64,000 nt of DNA from Adenophora triphylla var. japonica (GCA_022495995.1 JAFEMH010000074.1:310001-374000), one strand, 5' to 3'; positions 11,813 to 23,340 are shown, counted from the first letter of the stretch. Numbers and translations are program-made. The notes: generated by a model from the sequence alone, not told the origin.

Positions 11813-12359
11813 GTCAAAAGATTAGGATGTATTAGCCACACAATTTTTGTAATCCAAATAGAAAGGAAGCTGTAATAGTATTTTTTTGGAGCCTTTTCTG
11901 ACTTTCGCTTGTAAATTTTAAAGCAAATGGAAAAAAAGCTCATTCTCTTAGTTGTAATCTTTGTCCTCACAGATTCTGTGTACGTTGCGACTTTAAGATC
12001 ATTTTTATTCGTTTTAGTATATTTTGTTACTGCAGAAGTCATTCTAATTCGGTGCCTTCTTGCTTTGTTTTCATATTTGCATACAAAGTAGCAAACGCAG
12101 CAAAATAATACATATGTTCCAAATGAGTCTTGTATTGTGAGTTTTATGTTTCTCTTAAACGAGCACTTTACGGCTAACTTGATTATTGAAGCTAAATTTC
12201 TGACTTTAACAAATATATTTGATTACACCAAAAGGAGTAAATCACACTTGTTTTTGGTATCAGTGAATATGTTAGGTGTATTATTGGTTATAGGCTCTCT
12301 ATCTGAATTCACTATTAATCCAGTGCTTGATCATCCAAGGTGAATCTTAAATTTAGGTT

Positions 12360-12455
12360 TTCCTAAATCATTCAAGAACATTTTGGGTATGACCATGAAT
12401 GGGTCTTATCATTCCTTCAAGAGGAGACATATTCACTGATCTCATGACTTGTTAA
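12360..12455 (+). pseudogene. SAUR C-terminal relic
   Basis: A short stretch still reads, across frames, as a SAUR end: TTTGGGTATGACCATGA (FGYDH), then TCAAGAGGAGACATATTCAC (SRGDIFT) and CTCATGACTTGTTAA (LMTC stop). No 5' part is seen. A parallel relic lies downstream of the SAUR at 30516 (about 31120-31195). Confidence 0.5.
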
Positions 12456-12529
12456 TTGGCAAGACTAAGAGAAAGTTTACATAATTTAGGTCTTGGATGC
12501 TGTTTGGATTGGAGCCATACAGAAATTGA

Positions 12530-13020
12530 AGGTTCGAATCTACTCGGAAGAAAAGGAAGCAAATTACGGGAGGCCACTTCGGTAGCTATCTGCAGTCGCA
12601 TAGGTTACGTTATGGTTGTTCAGTTTGGCCAGTGTAAGGTATAGCAGTCTAGAGGCTATACGCTCGCATGATGCAGCCGCATAGGTACGTATTCCTGTTT
12701 CCTATTTTCTACTGTATTCCCTTTGGCGCGGGATTCCTTTAGAGTTTTGATATGTATCCTATTTAAGCCAAGCGACAGCCATAGTCATAGTCATGAAGAG
12801 ACAATGTTTTGTGAGGGAAAACATGTGCAGTATTGTAACACAACATATTGTGATATGGTGAATATCCTGGCTTGGTAGTGTCTTGAGACGTTGTCCGATC
12901 GTGTGGCGAACTGGGTGAACAAATCGTGTGTACTTTTCTTGTTGATACTTCCATATGGATTGTTGCGTGTGTTGTTTCACACCATCTGTGACAGTTTGGG
13001 CTAGTACCAGTATGGGCTAG
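12530..13020 (+). repeat. Possible solo-LTR fragment (copia-like)
   Basis: Lies within a ~1-kb segment absent from the parallel units at 17.3 and 19.4 kb. The part around 12870-12950 (GACGTTGTCCGATCGTGTGG then GAACTGGGTGAACAAATCGT) resembles the end of the copia LTRs at 27.1 kb (GGACGTAGTTCACGAG, GAACCGGGTAAACAACTCTT). A TATTTAAG word lies at 12759-12766. Clear ends and a TSD were not found. Confidence 0.35.
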
Positions 13021-13373
13021 TACAACTAGGGTACCCAAATACCCAACAGATACTTACTTAGAAAATAAACATCATAATGGTCCTTAAGAACCATGTCTCC
13101 TGAACCAACTATTTACCTAAACTAACGCACATGAGGACATTTTCAGTAATTGAATTTTAAACATTTGAAGCTTCTACTTTCTTTTTTTTTATATTCTTTA
13201 AAAGGTTTTCACTGAGCATCTTTAAGGCTTCCACTTTTTCTTGGAGCACTCATTACTTGCTAGTGAAGGACCACTACTTATTTTCTATGATTTCTACCAC
13301 TCTTACTTCTCACCAATTTTCAAGCTGGTTTGTATTATTCTGTTCAAATTGGGTATTATTAAATAGCGTCATA

Positions 13374-13648
13374 CTCCCTCCGTCCCACAACAAGTGACAC
13401 ACTTTGCTATTTTGGGCGTCCCACTGCTAAGTCACACTTCCTAAAATGGCAAAGAATCTTTACTATTCCCTCCACTCATTCTCTCTCCTACATTATTTTA
13501 ATACTCACAACACCATTATAATTTACTATTCTCTCCACTCATTCTCTCCTACTTAACTATCTACACTCACAATACATCAACCTTTTCACTTTTTCCTTAA
13601 TTCCCGTGCGGAACAGTAACTGTGTCACTTGTTCTGGGACGTAGGGAG
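13374..13648. mobile_element. Stowaway-like MITE with paralogous empty sites
   Basis: A 275-bp element from CTCCCTCCGTCCCACAACAA to its inverted end GTAGGGAG, flanked by TA. The duplicated units at about 17390 and 19456 read GCGTCATATGTCATAG with no element, which is the precise empty site with a single TA. Confidence 0.92.
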
Positions 13649-14469
13649 TATGTCATAGTGAATTTGTCATTTCCCATGCTTACTGAAAAATCTGGTTTGT
13701 TTTTTCATTCATTCCAGCAATATGAATGTTTTGGACCATTTTTTGGTTCATGGTAATTTTAAAGATTGGAAAAGAAATGAGAAGATATGCATGTTCATGT
13801 TTTGGCTACTGTGGAAAATTGGATGTATATGAGAGATAATGAATGAACTTTCTTTTGGCTCCTCTCTTTTTGTAATAACTATCAGCATTTCAGGAATCTT
13901 TACATGACATATACAACACTACGGTGTAGAGAGAAAGTAAGTGGTTAAAGAGTTGAACAATACAACACAAGAAAGCTATAAATCTTCCATTTTGGGCATG
14001 TTGGTTAATGCTTTCCTCTTTCTTGCATTGATTTTAAGACTCTTTAGACATTATATTTAGTCATTAATGTTCATTGACATTTTCAAGTGAGCAGGTGACT
14101 CTGTACCAAAGTTCTTTGTGACGGCCCCTTTGACTGTTGACTAGAACTACGGGAGTCAAGTCTGAGGTGCCCTTCCTCATCTTAACCAATTTTTTATTGC
14201 TCGTTGGCATGCAAGATTGATCATTTCATTTTAAATTATTTTTTAGACTTTCTAATGCCAATATTCAACCAAAATGGCTTGAAGTTAGTAGGGCATGATG
14301 TTCCTTTTCAGTCTTCACTGCATTATTTAGCCTATCACTTCAAGTTAATCATATTAAGTTTGGAAACAAAAGCATGTGATCTATTGTGTGCTATTATCCC
14401 TTAGCAACGCTACCCAACTTGACCACTTGTTTGGGATGACAACCCACGACGATACTTACAAGTTACATC

Positions 14470-14479
14470 TATATATAAG
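14470..14479 (+). promoter_or_regulatory. TATA box of SAUR type B copy 1
   Basis: TATATATAAG about 110 bp before the ATG. No TGTCTC word was noticed close upstream, unlike in the type A genes. Between TATA box and ATG lies a T-run of more than 25 bases (about 14550-14578). Confidence 0.55.
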
Positions 14480-14590
14480 CACACAAATATTTAGCTCAAA
14501 ACCCATCAACCCTTCTTCATAACTCAGATTTTGCTCTACTTTCGCCCTTGTTTTTTTTTTTTTTTTTTTTTTTTTTTATTGTGTGGAATT

Positions 14591-14875
14591 ATGGCTATTT
14601 GCATGGCCAATATTCTTAGCGCTAAGAATATTCTTCAACGGTCTTCAAACAATATGGAGGTCCCAAAAGGCTGTGTTGCAGTTTATGTTGGAGAGCAGGA
14701 AAAGAAGCGGTTTATCATTCCAATATCGTTCTTGAACCAACCTTCGTTTCAATATTTGTTAAACCGGGCTGAGGAAGAATTTGGTTTTGATCATCCAATG
14801 GGTGGTCTCATAATCCCCTGCAGAGAAGACACATTTATCAGTTTGCCTTATCGCTTGAGCGAATTCGAGAGATAA
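14591..14875 (+). CDS. SAUR family auxin-responsive protein (type B, copy 1)
   Basis: 94-aa single-exon SAUR. I chose the ATG at 14591 ([10 protein letters not shown]) because it lines up with the starts of all other SAURs here; an upstream in-frame ATG at 14531 would add a run of phenylalanines translated from a T-tract and is not credible. Type B differs from type A in a shorter linker ([15 protein letters not shown]), [20 protein letters not shown] in the core, and a SEFER end. Role is inferred from the family as growth promotion. The twin at 20401 is nearly identical. Confidence 0.93.
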   Translation: MAICMANILSAKNILQRSSNNMEVPKGCVAVYVGEQEKKRFIIPISFLNQPSFQYLLNRAEEEFGFDHPMGGLIIPCREDTFISLPYRLSEFER

Positions 14876-15830
14876 TTAGATATAGTTCATTGTAGCGAAC
14901 ACATTTTTTGTTAGATCGAAACATTCACTCGTTCTTTCTCCAAAACAACAATTCTTAGAGGAAAAGCAATGTATTAGAGTATGAACAAATATATAATAAT
15001 ATTTTAAACAACTTTTATGTTAATGTCATGTCATTTGAATTCTTTGCATTGATTTTATGTAAATCTTCTGTTCTCACCTAATTTGCATCGAATTGGTAAT
15101 CTTGCAATATGAAATTCTTGTTGGGTAACACTATTTCCGTCCTGGAACATATTGACCACAAAAGTCAAAGGAGACTATTTTTTGAGACATACTAAATACT
15201 ATAAACATTTGCACCAATTCCTAATCTTAAGTTTATGATCGACTTCCATTGTTTGCATTTAGAGACATCAGTAATTAAGCATATGACCTTTCTCTAACAC
15301 ATTTTTTTTTTGATAAGTAAAAGGTTGGGGTGGGGGGGTGCAACACGAGGACTTCCCAAGGAAAATTTGTAGATAGTAGGTTTTGAACCAATGTAGCACA
15401 TAATTAGATGTGGTTGAAGTCATTCCAAGATGAAAGATAACTTGATTGGAGGGTAGACTGAAATTTCGGTCCAATTAAGGCTTGCTTACATCTTGTGATA
15501 GTGTGACAGACTTCAGTATGCAATTAACACTTTCAAAACCCTATTGTCGTGATGTAATGGAGTCGATTGTTATTTTATACTTTATATATTGTTATTAAAT
15601 CCACTAAGTTTTAACTATAGCCAGAGAAAAGTCAACTCTGAGATGGCAGCAGATTCTCTAAGCATTCTAATTGACATTTCATCGTCGCCTTCACCTAGGT
15701 GACTATGCTAGTGCCATTTAATTCACCTAAAATTTTCTTCTCTTTATGAATTAATGATTCAGTTTATTATGATTCTTAATACGGAGTATAATTTTTCCAT
15801 TGTTAATGCTCATGTTTTTTTGTTTTACAG
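14876..15830. other. Intergenic sequence shared with 20.7-21.6 kb
   Basis: No gene. The block is nearly identical to 20686-21636, showing that the type B gene and its downstream DNA were duplicated together. G-runs near 15325-15337 and 21135-21144 differ in length between copies. Confidence 0.5.
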
Positions 15831-16105
15831 GTCAGAACCATGGAAAGTTGATGAAGGAAGCAGCGCATTTCCCCTACTTTTATAAAGCTGTTGAGCTTGG
15901 AGGATCTCTTCTGCTTAGATTTTTTTCACTATTACAGTTTAACTTTCCTGCCTACCGCTGTAGATCCACTGAACTATGATGAAAGAAGCCGCACATCTCT
16001 ACCAAACCAGATAAGCTTGCATATGACTCAACAGTTTGTTACTCTAAGAGCTGAGAATGGATTGGTAGGCAGTCTGCTTTGAAATTCTTAAAGGCATCTA
16101 GACAG
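15831..16105 (+). other. Exon-like block upstream of a type A SAUR
   Basis: A 275-bp block bounded by an acceptor-like TTTTACAG and a donor-like GACAG/GTACC. One frame reads QNHGKLMKEAAHFPYFYK and continues to a stop after 48 codons (TGA at 15977), but the frame is not kept in diverged copies, so it may be an untranslated exon or a decayed gene piece. Other copies lie at 21637-21911, about 8810-8908, about 30010-30117, and on minus near 46570-46736 and 48620-48865. I do not recognise a parent gene. Confidence 0.4.
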
Positions 16106-16324
16106 GTACCTTCTTCGCTAAATTAGCTTTATCTTACATGTTATCAATTATCATATTATATGTATAGACAAATCTTAAACATGTTTTTAATCAAAGGGCC
16201 CATTTAGCTGGAGGCTTAAATTGGTGGGACACCATTGTTGTGACTTGTATTGTTGAGCTATCAAATATTATGATTTCTTGATGATTAGTTGGAAGACAAA
16301 ACCATGTTCTAATTCACATGTTAT

Positions 16325-16410
16325 TGTCTCTCATAGTCTTTCACCCAAGTCCCTCTTCACCACTCATTCCTGATTTTTTGAATCATAGACTTATCAGTGG
16401 CATCTATAAG
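16325..16410 (+). promoter_or_regulatory. SAUR promoter: auxin element and TATA box
   Basis: TGTCTC at 16325-16330 and TATAAG at 16405-16410, the same arrangement as at copies 1 and 2. Confidence 0.6.
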
Positions 16411-16528
16411 TACCCATGAAACTACTCTCATTAGTAACACAAATCCTCACAAACTCTAAAGAACAGCTCTCACTCAAACTCCTTTGACATAAGCTTGTTG
16501 AACATTTAGAAGTTATTCTTCCAAAATC

Positions 16529-16831
16529 ATGGCTATTCGCATGCCTCGAATCCTGTCTGCTAAGAAGATTCTTAGAAGGCCATCATTTAACGCAAACCAC
16601 GCAACACCCACAGCCATTGACATCCCAAAAGGCTATTTTGCTGTATATGTGGGAGAACAGGAAAAGAAAAGATTTGTTATTCCAGTATCATTCTTGAGTC
16701 AACCTTTATTCCAGGAATTGCTAAGTCAAGCTGAGGAAGAATTTGGATTTGATCACCCAATGGGTGGTTTGACAATCCCTTGCAAGGAGGATATATTCAT
16801 TGATATCACTTCTTGCTTGAGCAGATTATGA
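16529..16831 (+). CDS. SAUR family auxin-responsive protein (type A, copy 3)
   Basis: 100-aa SAUR with the complete domain ([64 protein letters not shown]). It differs from the copy at 18592 at a single residue (R7 here, Q7 there). The high identity extends through the leader, the 3' region and about 1.2 kb further downstream, so the two genes come from a very recent tandem duplication. Confidence 0.95.
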   Translation: MAIRMPRILSAKKILRRPSFNANHATPTAIDIPKGYFAVYVGEQEKKRFVIPVSFLSQPLFQELLSQAEEEFGFDHPMGGLTIPCKEDIFIDITSCLSRL

Positions 16832-18230
16832 GTCAAAAGATTAGGATGTATTAGCTACAAAATTTTTGTAATCCAATTAGAAAGGAAGCTGTAAATAGTA
16901 TTTTTTTGGAGCCTTTTCTGACTTTCGCTTGTAAATTTTAAAGCAAATGGAAAAAAAGCTCATTCTCTTAGTTGTAATTTTTGTCCTCACAGATTCTGTG
17001 TTACGTTGCGACTTTAAGATCATTTTTATTCGTTTTAGTATATTTTTGTTACTGCAGAAGACATTCTAATTCGGTGCCTTCTTGCTCTGTTTTCATATTT
17101 GCATACAAAGTAGCAAACACAGCAAAATAATACATATGTTCCAAATCAGTCTTGTATTGTGAGTTTTATGTTTCTCTTAAACAAGCACTTCACGGCTAAC
17201 TTGATTATTGAAGCTAAATTTCTTACTTTAACAAGTATATTTGATTACACCAAAAGGAGTAAATCACACTTGTTTTTGGTATCAGTGAATATGTTAGGTG
17301 TATCATTGGTTCTAGGCTCTCTATCTGAATTCTCACCAATTTTCAAGCTGGTTTGTATTGTTCTGTTCAAATTGGGTATTATTAAATAGCGTCATATGTC
17401 ATAGTGAATTTGTCATTTCCCATTCTTACTGAAAAATCTGGTTTGTTTTTTCATTCATTCCAGCAATATGAATGTTTTGGACCATTTTTTGGTTCATGAT
17501 AATTTTAAAGATTGGAAAAGAAATGAGAAGATATGCATGTTCATGTTTTGGCTACTGTGGAAAATTGAATGTATATGAGAGATAATGAATGAACTTTCAT
17601 TTTGCTCCTCTCTTTTTGTAATAACTATCAGCATTTCAGGAATCTTTACATGACATATACAGCACTACGGTGTAGAGAGAGAGAAAGTAAGTGGTTAAAG
17701 AGTTGAACAATACAACACAAGAAAGCTATAAATCTTCCATTTTGGGCATGTTGGTTAATGCTTTCCTCTTTCTTGCATTGATTTTATGACTCTTTAGACA
17801 TTATATTTAGTCATTAATGTTCATTGACATTTTCATGTGAGCAGGTGACTCTGTACCAAAGTTCTTTGTGACGGCCCCTTTGACTGTTGACCAGAACTAC
17901 GGGAGTCAAGTCTGAGGTGCCCTTCCTCATCTTAACCAAGTATTTATTGCTCGTTTGGCATGCAAGATTGATCATTTCATTGCAAATGATTTTTTAGACT
18001 TTCTAATGCCAATATTCAACCAAAATGGTCTTGAAGTTAGTAGGGCATGATGTTCCTTTTCAGTCTTCACTGCATTATTTAGCCTATCACTTCAAGTTAA
18101 TCATATTAAGTTTGGAAACAAAAGCATGTGATCTATTGTGTGCTATTATCCCTTAGCAACGCTACCCAACTTGACCACTTGTTTGGGATGACAACCCACG
18201 ACGATACTTACACGTTACATCTATGTATAG
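16832..18230. other. Intergenic part of the A3 tandem unit
   Basis: No gene seen. Nearly identical to 18895-20280 and similar to 11813-14460 apart from the extra segment and MITE there. It ends at about 18224-18236 in a recombinant junction (ACATCTATGTATAGATAAAT), where the type B TATA region is fused to the upstream region of a type A gene. Confidence 0.6.
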
Positions 18231-18384
18231 ATAAATCTTAAACATGTTTTTAATCAAAGGGCCCATTTAGCTGGAGGCTTAAATTGGTGGGACACCATTG
18301 TTGTGACTTGTATTGTTGAGCTATCAAATATTATGATTTCTTGATGATTAGTTGGAAGACAAAACCATGTTCTAATTCACATGT

Positions 18385-18474
18385 TATTGCCTCTCATAGT
18401 CTGTCACCCAAGTCCCTCTTCACCACTCATTCCTGATTTTTTGAATCATAGACTTATCAGTGGCATCTATAAGT
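18385..18474 (+). promoter_or_regulatory. SAUR promoter with altered auxin element
   Basis: At the place of the TGTCTC word found in the other type A copies this copy has TGCCTC, a single T-to-C change. The TATA box TATAAGT is intact at 18468-18474. TGTC is the core that ARF proteins contact, so auxin response through this site may be weakened. Confidence 0.5.
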
Positions 18475-18591
18475 ACCCATGAAACTACTCTCATTAGCAA
18501 CACAAATCCTCACAAACTCTAAAGAACACCTCTCACTCAAACTCCTTTGACATAAGCTTGTTGAACATTTAGAAGTTATTCTTCCAAAATC

Positions 18592-18894
18592 ATGGCTATT
18601 CGCATGCCTCAAATCCTGTCTGCTAAGAAGATTCTTAGAAGGCCATCATTTAACGCAAACCACGCAACACCCACAGCCATTGACATCCCAAAAGGCTATT
18701 TTGCTGTATATGTGGGAGAACAGGAAAAGAAAAGATTTGTTATTCCAGTATCATTCTTGAGTCAACCTTTATTCCAGGAATTGCTAAGTCAAGCTGAGGA
18801 AGAATTTGGATTTGATCACCCAATGGGTGGTTTGACAATCCCTTGCAAGGAGGATATATTCATTGATATCACTTCTTGCTTGAGCAGATTATGA
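18592..18894 (+). CDS. SAUR family auxin-responsive protein (type A, copy 4)
   Basis: 100-aa SAUR, one residue different from copy 3 (MPQILS instead of MPRILS near the N-terminus). The domain is intact, including [10 protein letters not shown] and [14 protein letters not shown]. Its promoter carries a changed auxin element, so it may have diverged in expression rather than in protein function. It lies directly after copy 3 without a type B gene between them. Confidence 0.95.
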   Translation: MAIRMPQILSAKKILRRPSFNANHATPTAIDIPKGYFAVYVGEQEKKRFVIPVSFLSQPLFQELLSQAEEEFGFDHPMGGLTIPCKEDIFIDITSCLSRL

Positions 18895-20282
18895 GTCAAA
18901 AGATTAGGATGTATTAGCTACACAATTTTTGTAATCCAATTAGAAAGGAAGCTGTAAATAGTATTTTTTGGAGCCTTTTCTGACTTTCGCCTGTAAATTT
19001 TAAAGCAAATGGAAAAAAAGCTCATTCTCTTAGTTGTAATTTTTTTCCTCACAGATTCTGTGTTACGTTGCGACTTTAAGATCATTTTTATTCGTTTTAG
19101 TATATTTTTGTTACTGCAGAAGACATTCTAATTCGGTGCCTTCTTGCTTTGTTTTCATACTTGCATACAAAGTAGCAAACGCAGCAAAATAATACATATG
19201 TTCCAAATGAGTCTTGTATTGTGAGTTTTATGTTTCTCTTAAACAAGCACTTCACGGCTAACTTGATTATTGAAGCTAAATTTCTGACTTTAACAAATAC
19301 ATTTGATTACACCAAAAGGAGTAAATCACACTCGTTTTTGGTATCAGTGAATATGTTAGGTGTATCATTGGTTCTAGGCTCTCTATCTGAATTCTCACCA
19401 ATTTTCAAGCTGGTTTGTATTGTTCTGTTCAAATTGGGTATTATTAAATGGCGTCATATGTCATAGTGAATTTGTCATTTCCCATGCTTACTGAAAAATC
19501 TGGTTTGTTTTTTCATTCATTCCAGCAATATGAATGTTTTGGACCATTTTTTGGTTCATGGTAATTTTAAAGAATGGAAAAGAAATGAGAAGATATGCAT
19601 GTTCATGTTTTGGCTACTGTGGAAAATTGGATGTATATGAGAGATAATGAATGAACTTTCATTTTGCTCCTCTCTTTTTGTAATAACTATCAGCATTTCA
19701 GGAATCTTTACATGACATATACAGCACTACGGTGTAGAGCGAGAGAAAGTAAGTGGTTAAAGAGTTGAACAATACAACACAAGAAAGCTATAAATCTTCC
19801 ATTTTGGGCATGTTGGTTAATGCTTTCCTCTTTCTTGCATTGATTTTATGACTCTTTAGACATTATATTTAGTCATTAATGTTCATTGACATTTTCAAGT
19901 GAGCAGGTGACTCTGTACCAAAGTTCTTTGTGACGGCCCCTTTGACTGTTGACCAGAACTACGGGAGTCAAGTCTGAGGTGCCCTTCCTCATCTTAACCA
20001 AGTTTTTATTGCTCGTTTGGCATGCAAGATTGATCATTTCATTGTAAATGATTTTTAGACTTTCTAATGCCAATATTCAACCAAAATGGTCTTGAAGTTA
20101 GTAGGGCATGATGTTCCTTTTCAGTCTTCACTGCATTATTTAGCCTATCACTTCAAGTTAATCATATTAAGTTTGGAAACAAAAGCATGTGATCTATTGT
20201 GTGCTATTATCCCTTAGCAACGCTACCCAACTTGACCACTTGTTTGGGATGACAACCCACGACGATACTTACACGTTACATC

Positions 20283-20292
20283 TATATATAAG
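20283..20292 (+). promoter_or_regulatory. TATA box of SAUR type B copy 2
   Basis: TATATATAAG in the same setting as at 14470. The T-run in the leader (about 20367-20388) is several bases shorter than in the type B copy 1 leader. Confidence 0.55.
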
Positions 20293-20400
20293 CACACAAA
20301 TATTTAGCTCAAAACCCATCAACCCTTCTTCATAACTCTCAGATTTTGCTCTACTTTCGCCCTTGTTTTTTTTTTTTTTTTTTTTTTATTGTGTGGAATT

Positions 20401-20685
20401 ATGGCTATTCGCATGTCCAATATTCTTAGCGCTAAGAATATTCTTCAACGGTCTTCAAACAATATGGAGGTCCCAAAAGGCTGTGTTGCAGTTTATGTTG
20501 GAGAGCAGGAAAAGAAGCGGTTTATCATTCCAATATCGTTCTTGAACCAACCTTCGTTTCAATATTTGTTAAACCGGGCTGAGGAAGAATTTGGTTTTGA
20601 TCATCCAATGGGTGGTCTCACAATCCCCTGCAGAGAAAACACATTTATCAGTTTGACTTATCCCTTGAGCGAATTCGAGAGATAA
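20401..20685 (+). CDS. SAUR family auxin-responsive protein (type B, copy 2)
   Basis: 94-aa SAUR nearly identical to the one at 14591; changes include MAIRMSN for [15 protein letters not shown] for LIIPCRED and LTYPL for LPYRL. The D-to-N change hits the acidic residue of the conserved RED motif near the C-terminus. The start at 20401 matches the family; an in-frame ATG at 20389 would add only four residues. The family role in auxin growth is expected. Confidence 0.93.
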   Translation: MAIRMSNILSAKNILQRSSNNMEVPKGCVAVYVGEQEKKRFIIPISFLNQPSFQYLLNRAEEEFGFDHPMGGLTIPCRENTFISLTYPLSEFER

Positions 20686-21636
20686 TTAGATATAGTTCAT
20701 TGTAGCGAACACATTTTTTGTTAGATCGAAACATTCACTCGTTCTTTCTCCAAATCAACAATTCTTAGAGGAAAAGCAATGTATTAGAGTATGAACAAAT
20801 ATATAATATTATTTTAAACAACTTTTATGTTAATGTCATGTCATTTGAATTCTTTGCATTGATTTTATGTAAAGCTTCTGTTCTCACCTAATTTGCATCG
20901 AATTGGTAATCTTGCAATATGAAATTCTTGTTGGGTAGCACTATTTCCATCCCGGAACATATTGACCACAAAAGTCAAGGAGACTATTTTTTGAGACATA
21001 CTAAATACTACAAACATTTGCACCAATTCCTAATCTTAAGTTTATGATCGACTTCCATTGTTTGCATTTAGAGACATCAGTAATTAAGCATGACCTTTCT
21101 CTAACACATTTTTTTTTGATAAGTAAAAGGTTGGGGGGGGGGGGAACACGAGGACTTCCCAAGGAAAATTTGTAGATAGTTGGTTTTGAACCAATGTAAC
21201 ACATAATTAGATGTGGTTGAAGTCATTCCAAGATGAAAGATAACTTGATTGGAGGGTAGACTGAAATTTCGGTCCAATTAAGGCTTGCTTACATCTTGTG
21301 ATAGTGTGACAGACTTCAGTATGCAATTAACACTTTCAAAACCCTATTGTCGTGATGTAATGGAGTCGATTGTTATTTTATACTTTATACTGTATATTGT
21401 TATTAAATCCCCTAACTTTTAACTATAGCCAGAGAAAAGTCAACTCTGAGATGGCAGCAGATTCTCTAAGCATTCTAATTGACATTTCATCGTCACCTTC
21501 ACCTAGGTGACTATGCTAGTGCCGTTTAATTCACCTAAAATTTTCTTCTCTTTATGAATTAATGATTCAGTTTATTATGAGTCTTAATACGGAGTATAAT
21601 TTCCCATGTTAATGCTCATGTTTTTTTGTTTTGCAG
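20686..21636. other. Intergenic sequence, twin of 14.9-15.8 kb
   Basis: No gene. It is the counterpart of 14876-15830 with scattered substitutions and small length changes in G and A runs. Confidence 0.5.
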
Positions 21637-21911
21637 GTCAGAACCGTGGAAAGTTGACGAAGGAAGCAGCACATTTCCCCTACTTTTATAAAGATGTTGA
21701 GCTTGGAGGATCTCTTCTGCTTAGATTTTTTTCACTATTACAGTTTAACTTTCCTGCCTACCACTGTAGATCCACTGAGCTATGATGAAAGAAGCAGCAC
21801 ATCTCTACCAAACCAGATGAGCTTGCATATGACTCAACAGTTTGTTACTTTAAGAGCTGAGAATGGATTGGTAGGCAGTCTGCTTTGAAATTCTTAAAGA
21901 CATCTAGACAG
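21637..21911 (+). other. Exon-like block, second copy
   Basis: A 275-bp twin of 15831-16105 with the same acceptor-like (TTTTGCAG) and donor-like (GACAG/GTACC) borders. It stands upstream of a SAUR locus that has lost its coding sequence. Confidence 0.4.
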
Positions 21912-21956
21912 GTACCTTCTTCACTAAATTAGCTTTATCTTACATGCTATCAATTA

Positions 21957-22430
21957 TCATATTATATGTATGGACAAATCTTAAACATGTTTTTAATCAA
22001 AGGGCACATTTAGCTGGAGGCTTAAATTGGTGGGACACCATTGTTGTGACTTGTATGGTTGAGCTATCAAATATTATGATTTCTTGATGATTAGTTGGAA
22101 GACAAAACCATGTTCTATTTCACATGTTATTGTCTCTCATAATCCTTTAGCCGCCCAATTTTGTAACTAAGTTAGAAATGAAGCTGTAAGTAGTACTTTC
22201 TGGCAGCTTTCTCTGGCCTCCGTTTGTAATCGAAGCAAATGGAAAAGAGCTCCTTAGTTGAAATCATTTTCCTCACAGATTCTGTGCTACTTGTTGCAAC
22301 TTTATCACCATTTTTATTTGTTTGGATTACTTTTAGTTTATTTTTTCTGCAGAAGACATTCAAGTTCCGTGGCCTTCTTGCTTAGTGTTTCATATTCATG
22401 TACAACTGAGTAAACAAAACAGAATAATCT
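21957..22430 (+). pseudogene. SAUR locus lacking its coding sequence
   Basis: Upstream sequence typical of type A SAURs runs to the auxin element TGTCTC at 22131-22136. It is then followed, from about 22140, by sequence matching the region just past a SAUR stop codon (GCCGCCCAATTTTGTAACTA, then GAAGCTGTAAGTAGTA). The TATA box, leader and whole coding sequence, about 0.5 kb, are missing. Confidence 0.65.
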
Positions 22431-23218
22431 GCAATTTTAAATTAGTGCATATGCCAAGTGTGTCTTGATTCTAGGCCCTACTGTCTGAATTTACAAGTCA
22501 TTCCATTTCCAGGACCTTATATCCCAATTTACTTCATCTTAATTTCAGTTTTTTTTTTTTTTTAGTGTAAGAAGAATTAGGGTTTGAGCCACTGACTTTA
22601 GTCATACCAGAACCTTTTGTGGCCACTTTTCTGATTGTTGGCTGAAACTACGATAGTCAATTGATAATGGAGAAATTGCATTTTGGGCCCAAAAGTTTAG
22701 GGGTGGTATTCCTAAGTTAGGTTCTATTCTACCACTATTTACAATTTAGGCCCCAAAGTTGTCATTCTGTTAGCATTTTAGGGTTTTTAACTAGTTTTGT
22801 TAGAAAAATCCGTTAAATGATCACGTGCAATTCACATGTCATTTAACGGAGGATGTTTTTGAACAAGAATTCTTCATTGTTGTTTTAATGCAAATTGAAT
22901 GAAAATAAATAGCCAAAATAGAAAATCTAAATTAAAAACCTTCTCTAACCGCATATACCATTTTTATGTTTCAACTTCAGCGTTTCTCCCACACCATGGT
23001 CGTCGCCCCCCACACCCTCCCTCCGCCATCGTTCCCCACCCCCTCCGTCCTACACCATCTCTCCCCTTCCACACCTTTTGCCTCTTATTTTAGTATATGC
23101 CTCTTCACCTCAATGCTACGGTGAATGCACAACGCCGTTGAATCTAGCGTCGTCTTCTCTTTCTCTTCCTTCCTTACTCTGGCGACTGCACTCCAACGAC
23201 TAATCTCTCCTCTCTATC

Positions 23219-23340
23219 CAGTGGCGGAGCCAGAAATTTGAGGAAGGGGGGGGGGCAAAAAAATTTGGAGGAAAGATGAATCGGGGTTTGGAGGCAGCGC
23301 CCCCGAATTTTTTTTTTTTTTGTTTGCTATTTTTCTCCTA
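23219..23340. mobile_element. Possible single end of a DNA transposon
   Basis: Begins CAGTGGCGGAGCCAGAAATT, a word seen at the ends of many plant DNA transposons. It is followed by G-rich and T-rich tracts. No matching inverted end was found, so only a fragment can be claimed. Confidence 0.35.

Noticed and set aside
12456..12644. 62-codon plus frame
   Set aside because: It lies in the probable solo-LTR fragment and has no recognisable domain.
14531..14590. Longer N-terminus for the SAUR at 14591
   Set aside because: It would translate the T-run as poly-Phe and has no counterpart in the type A genes; the family start at 14591 is supported.
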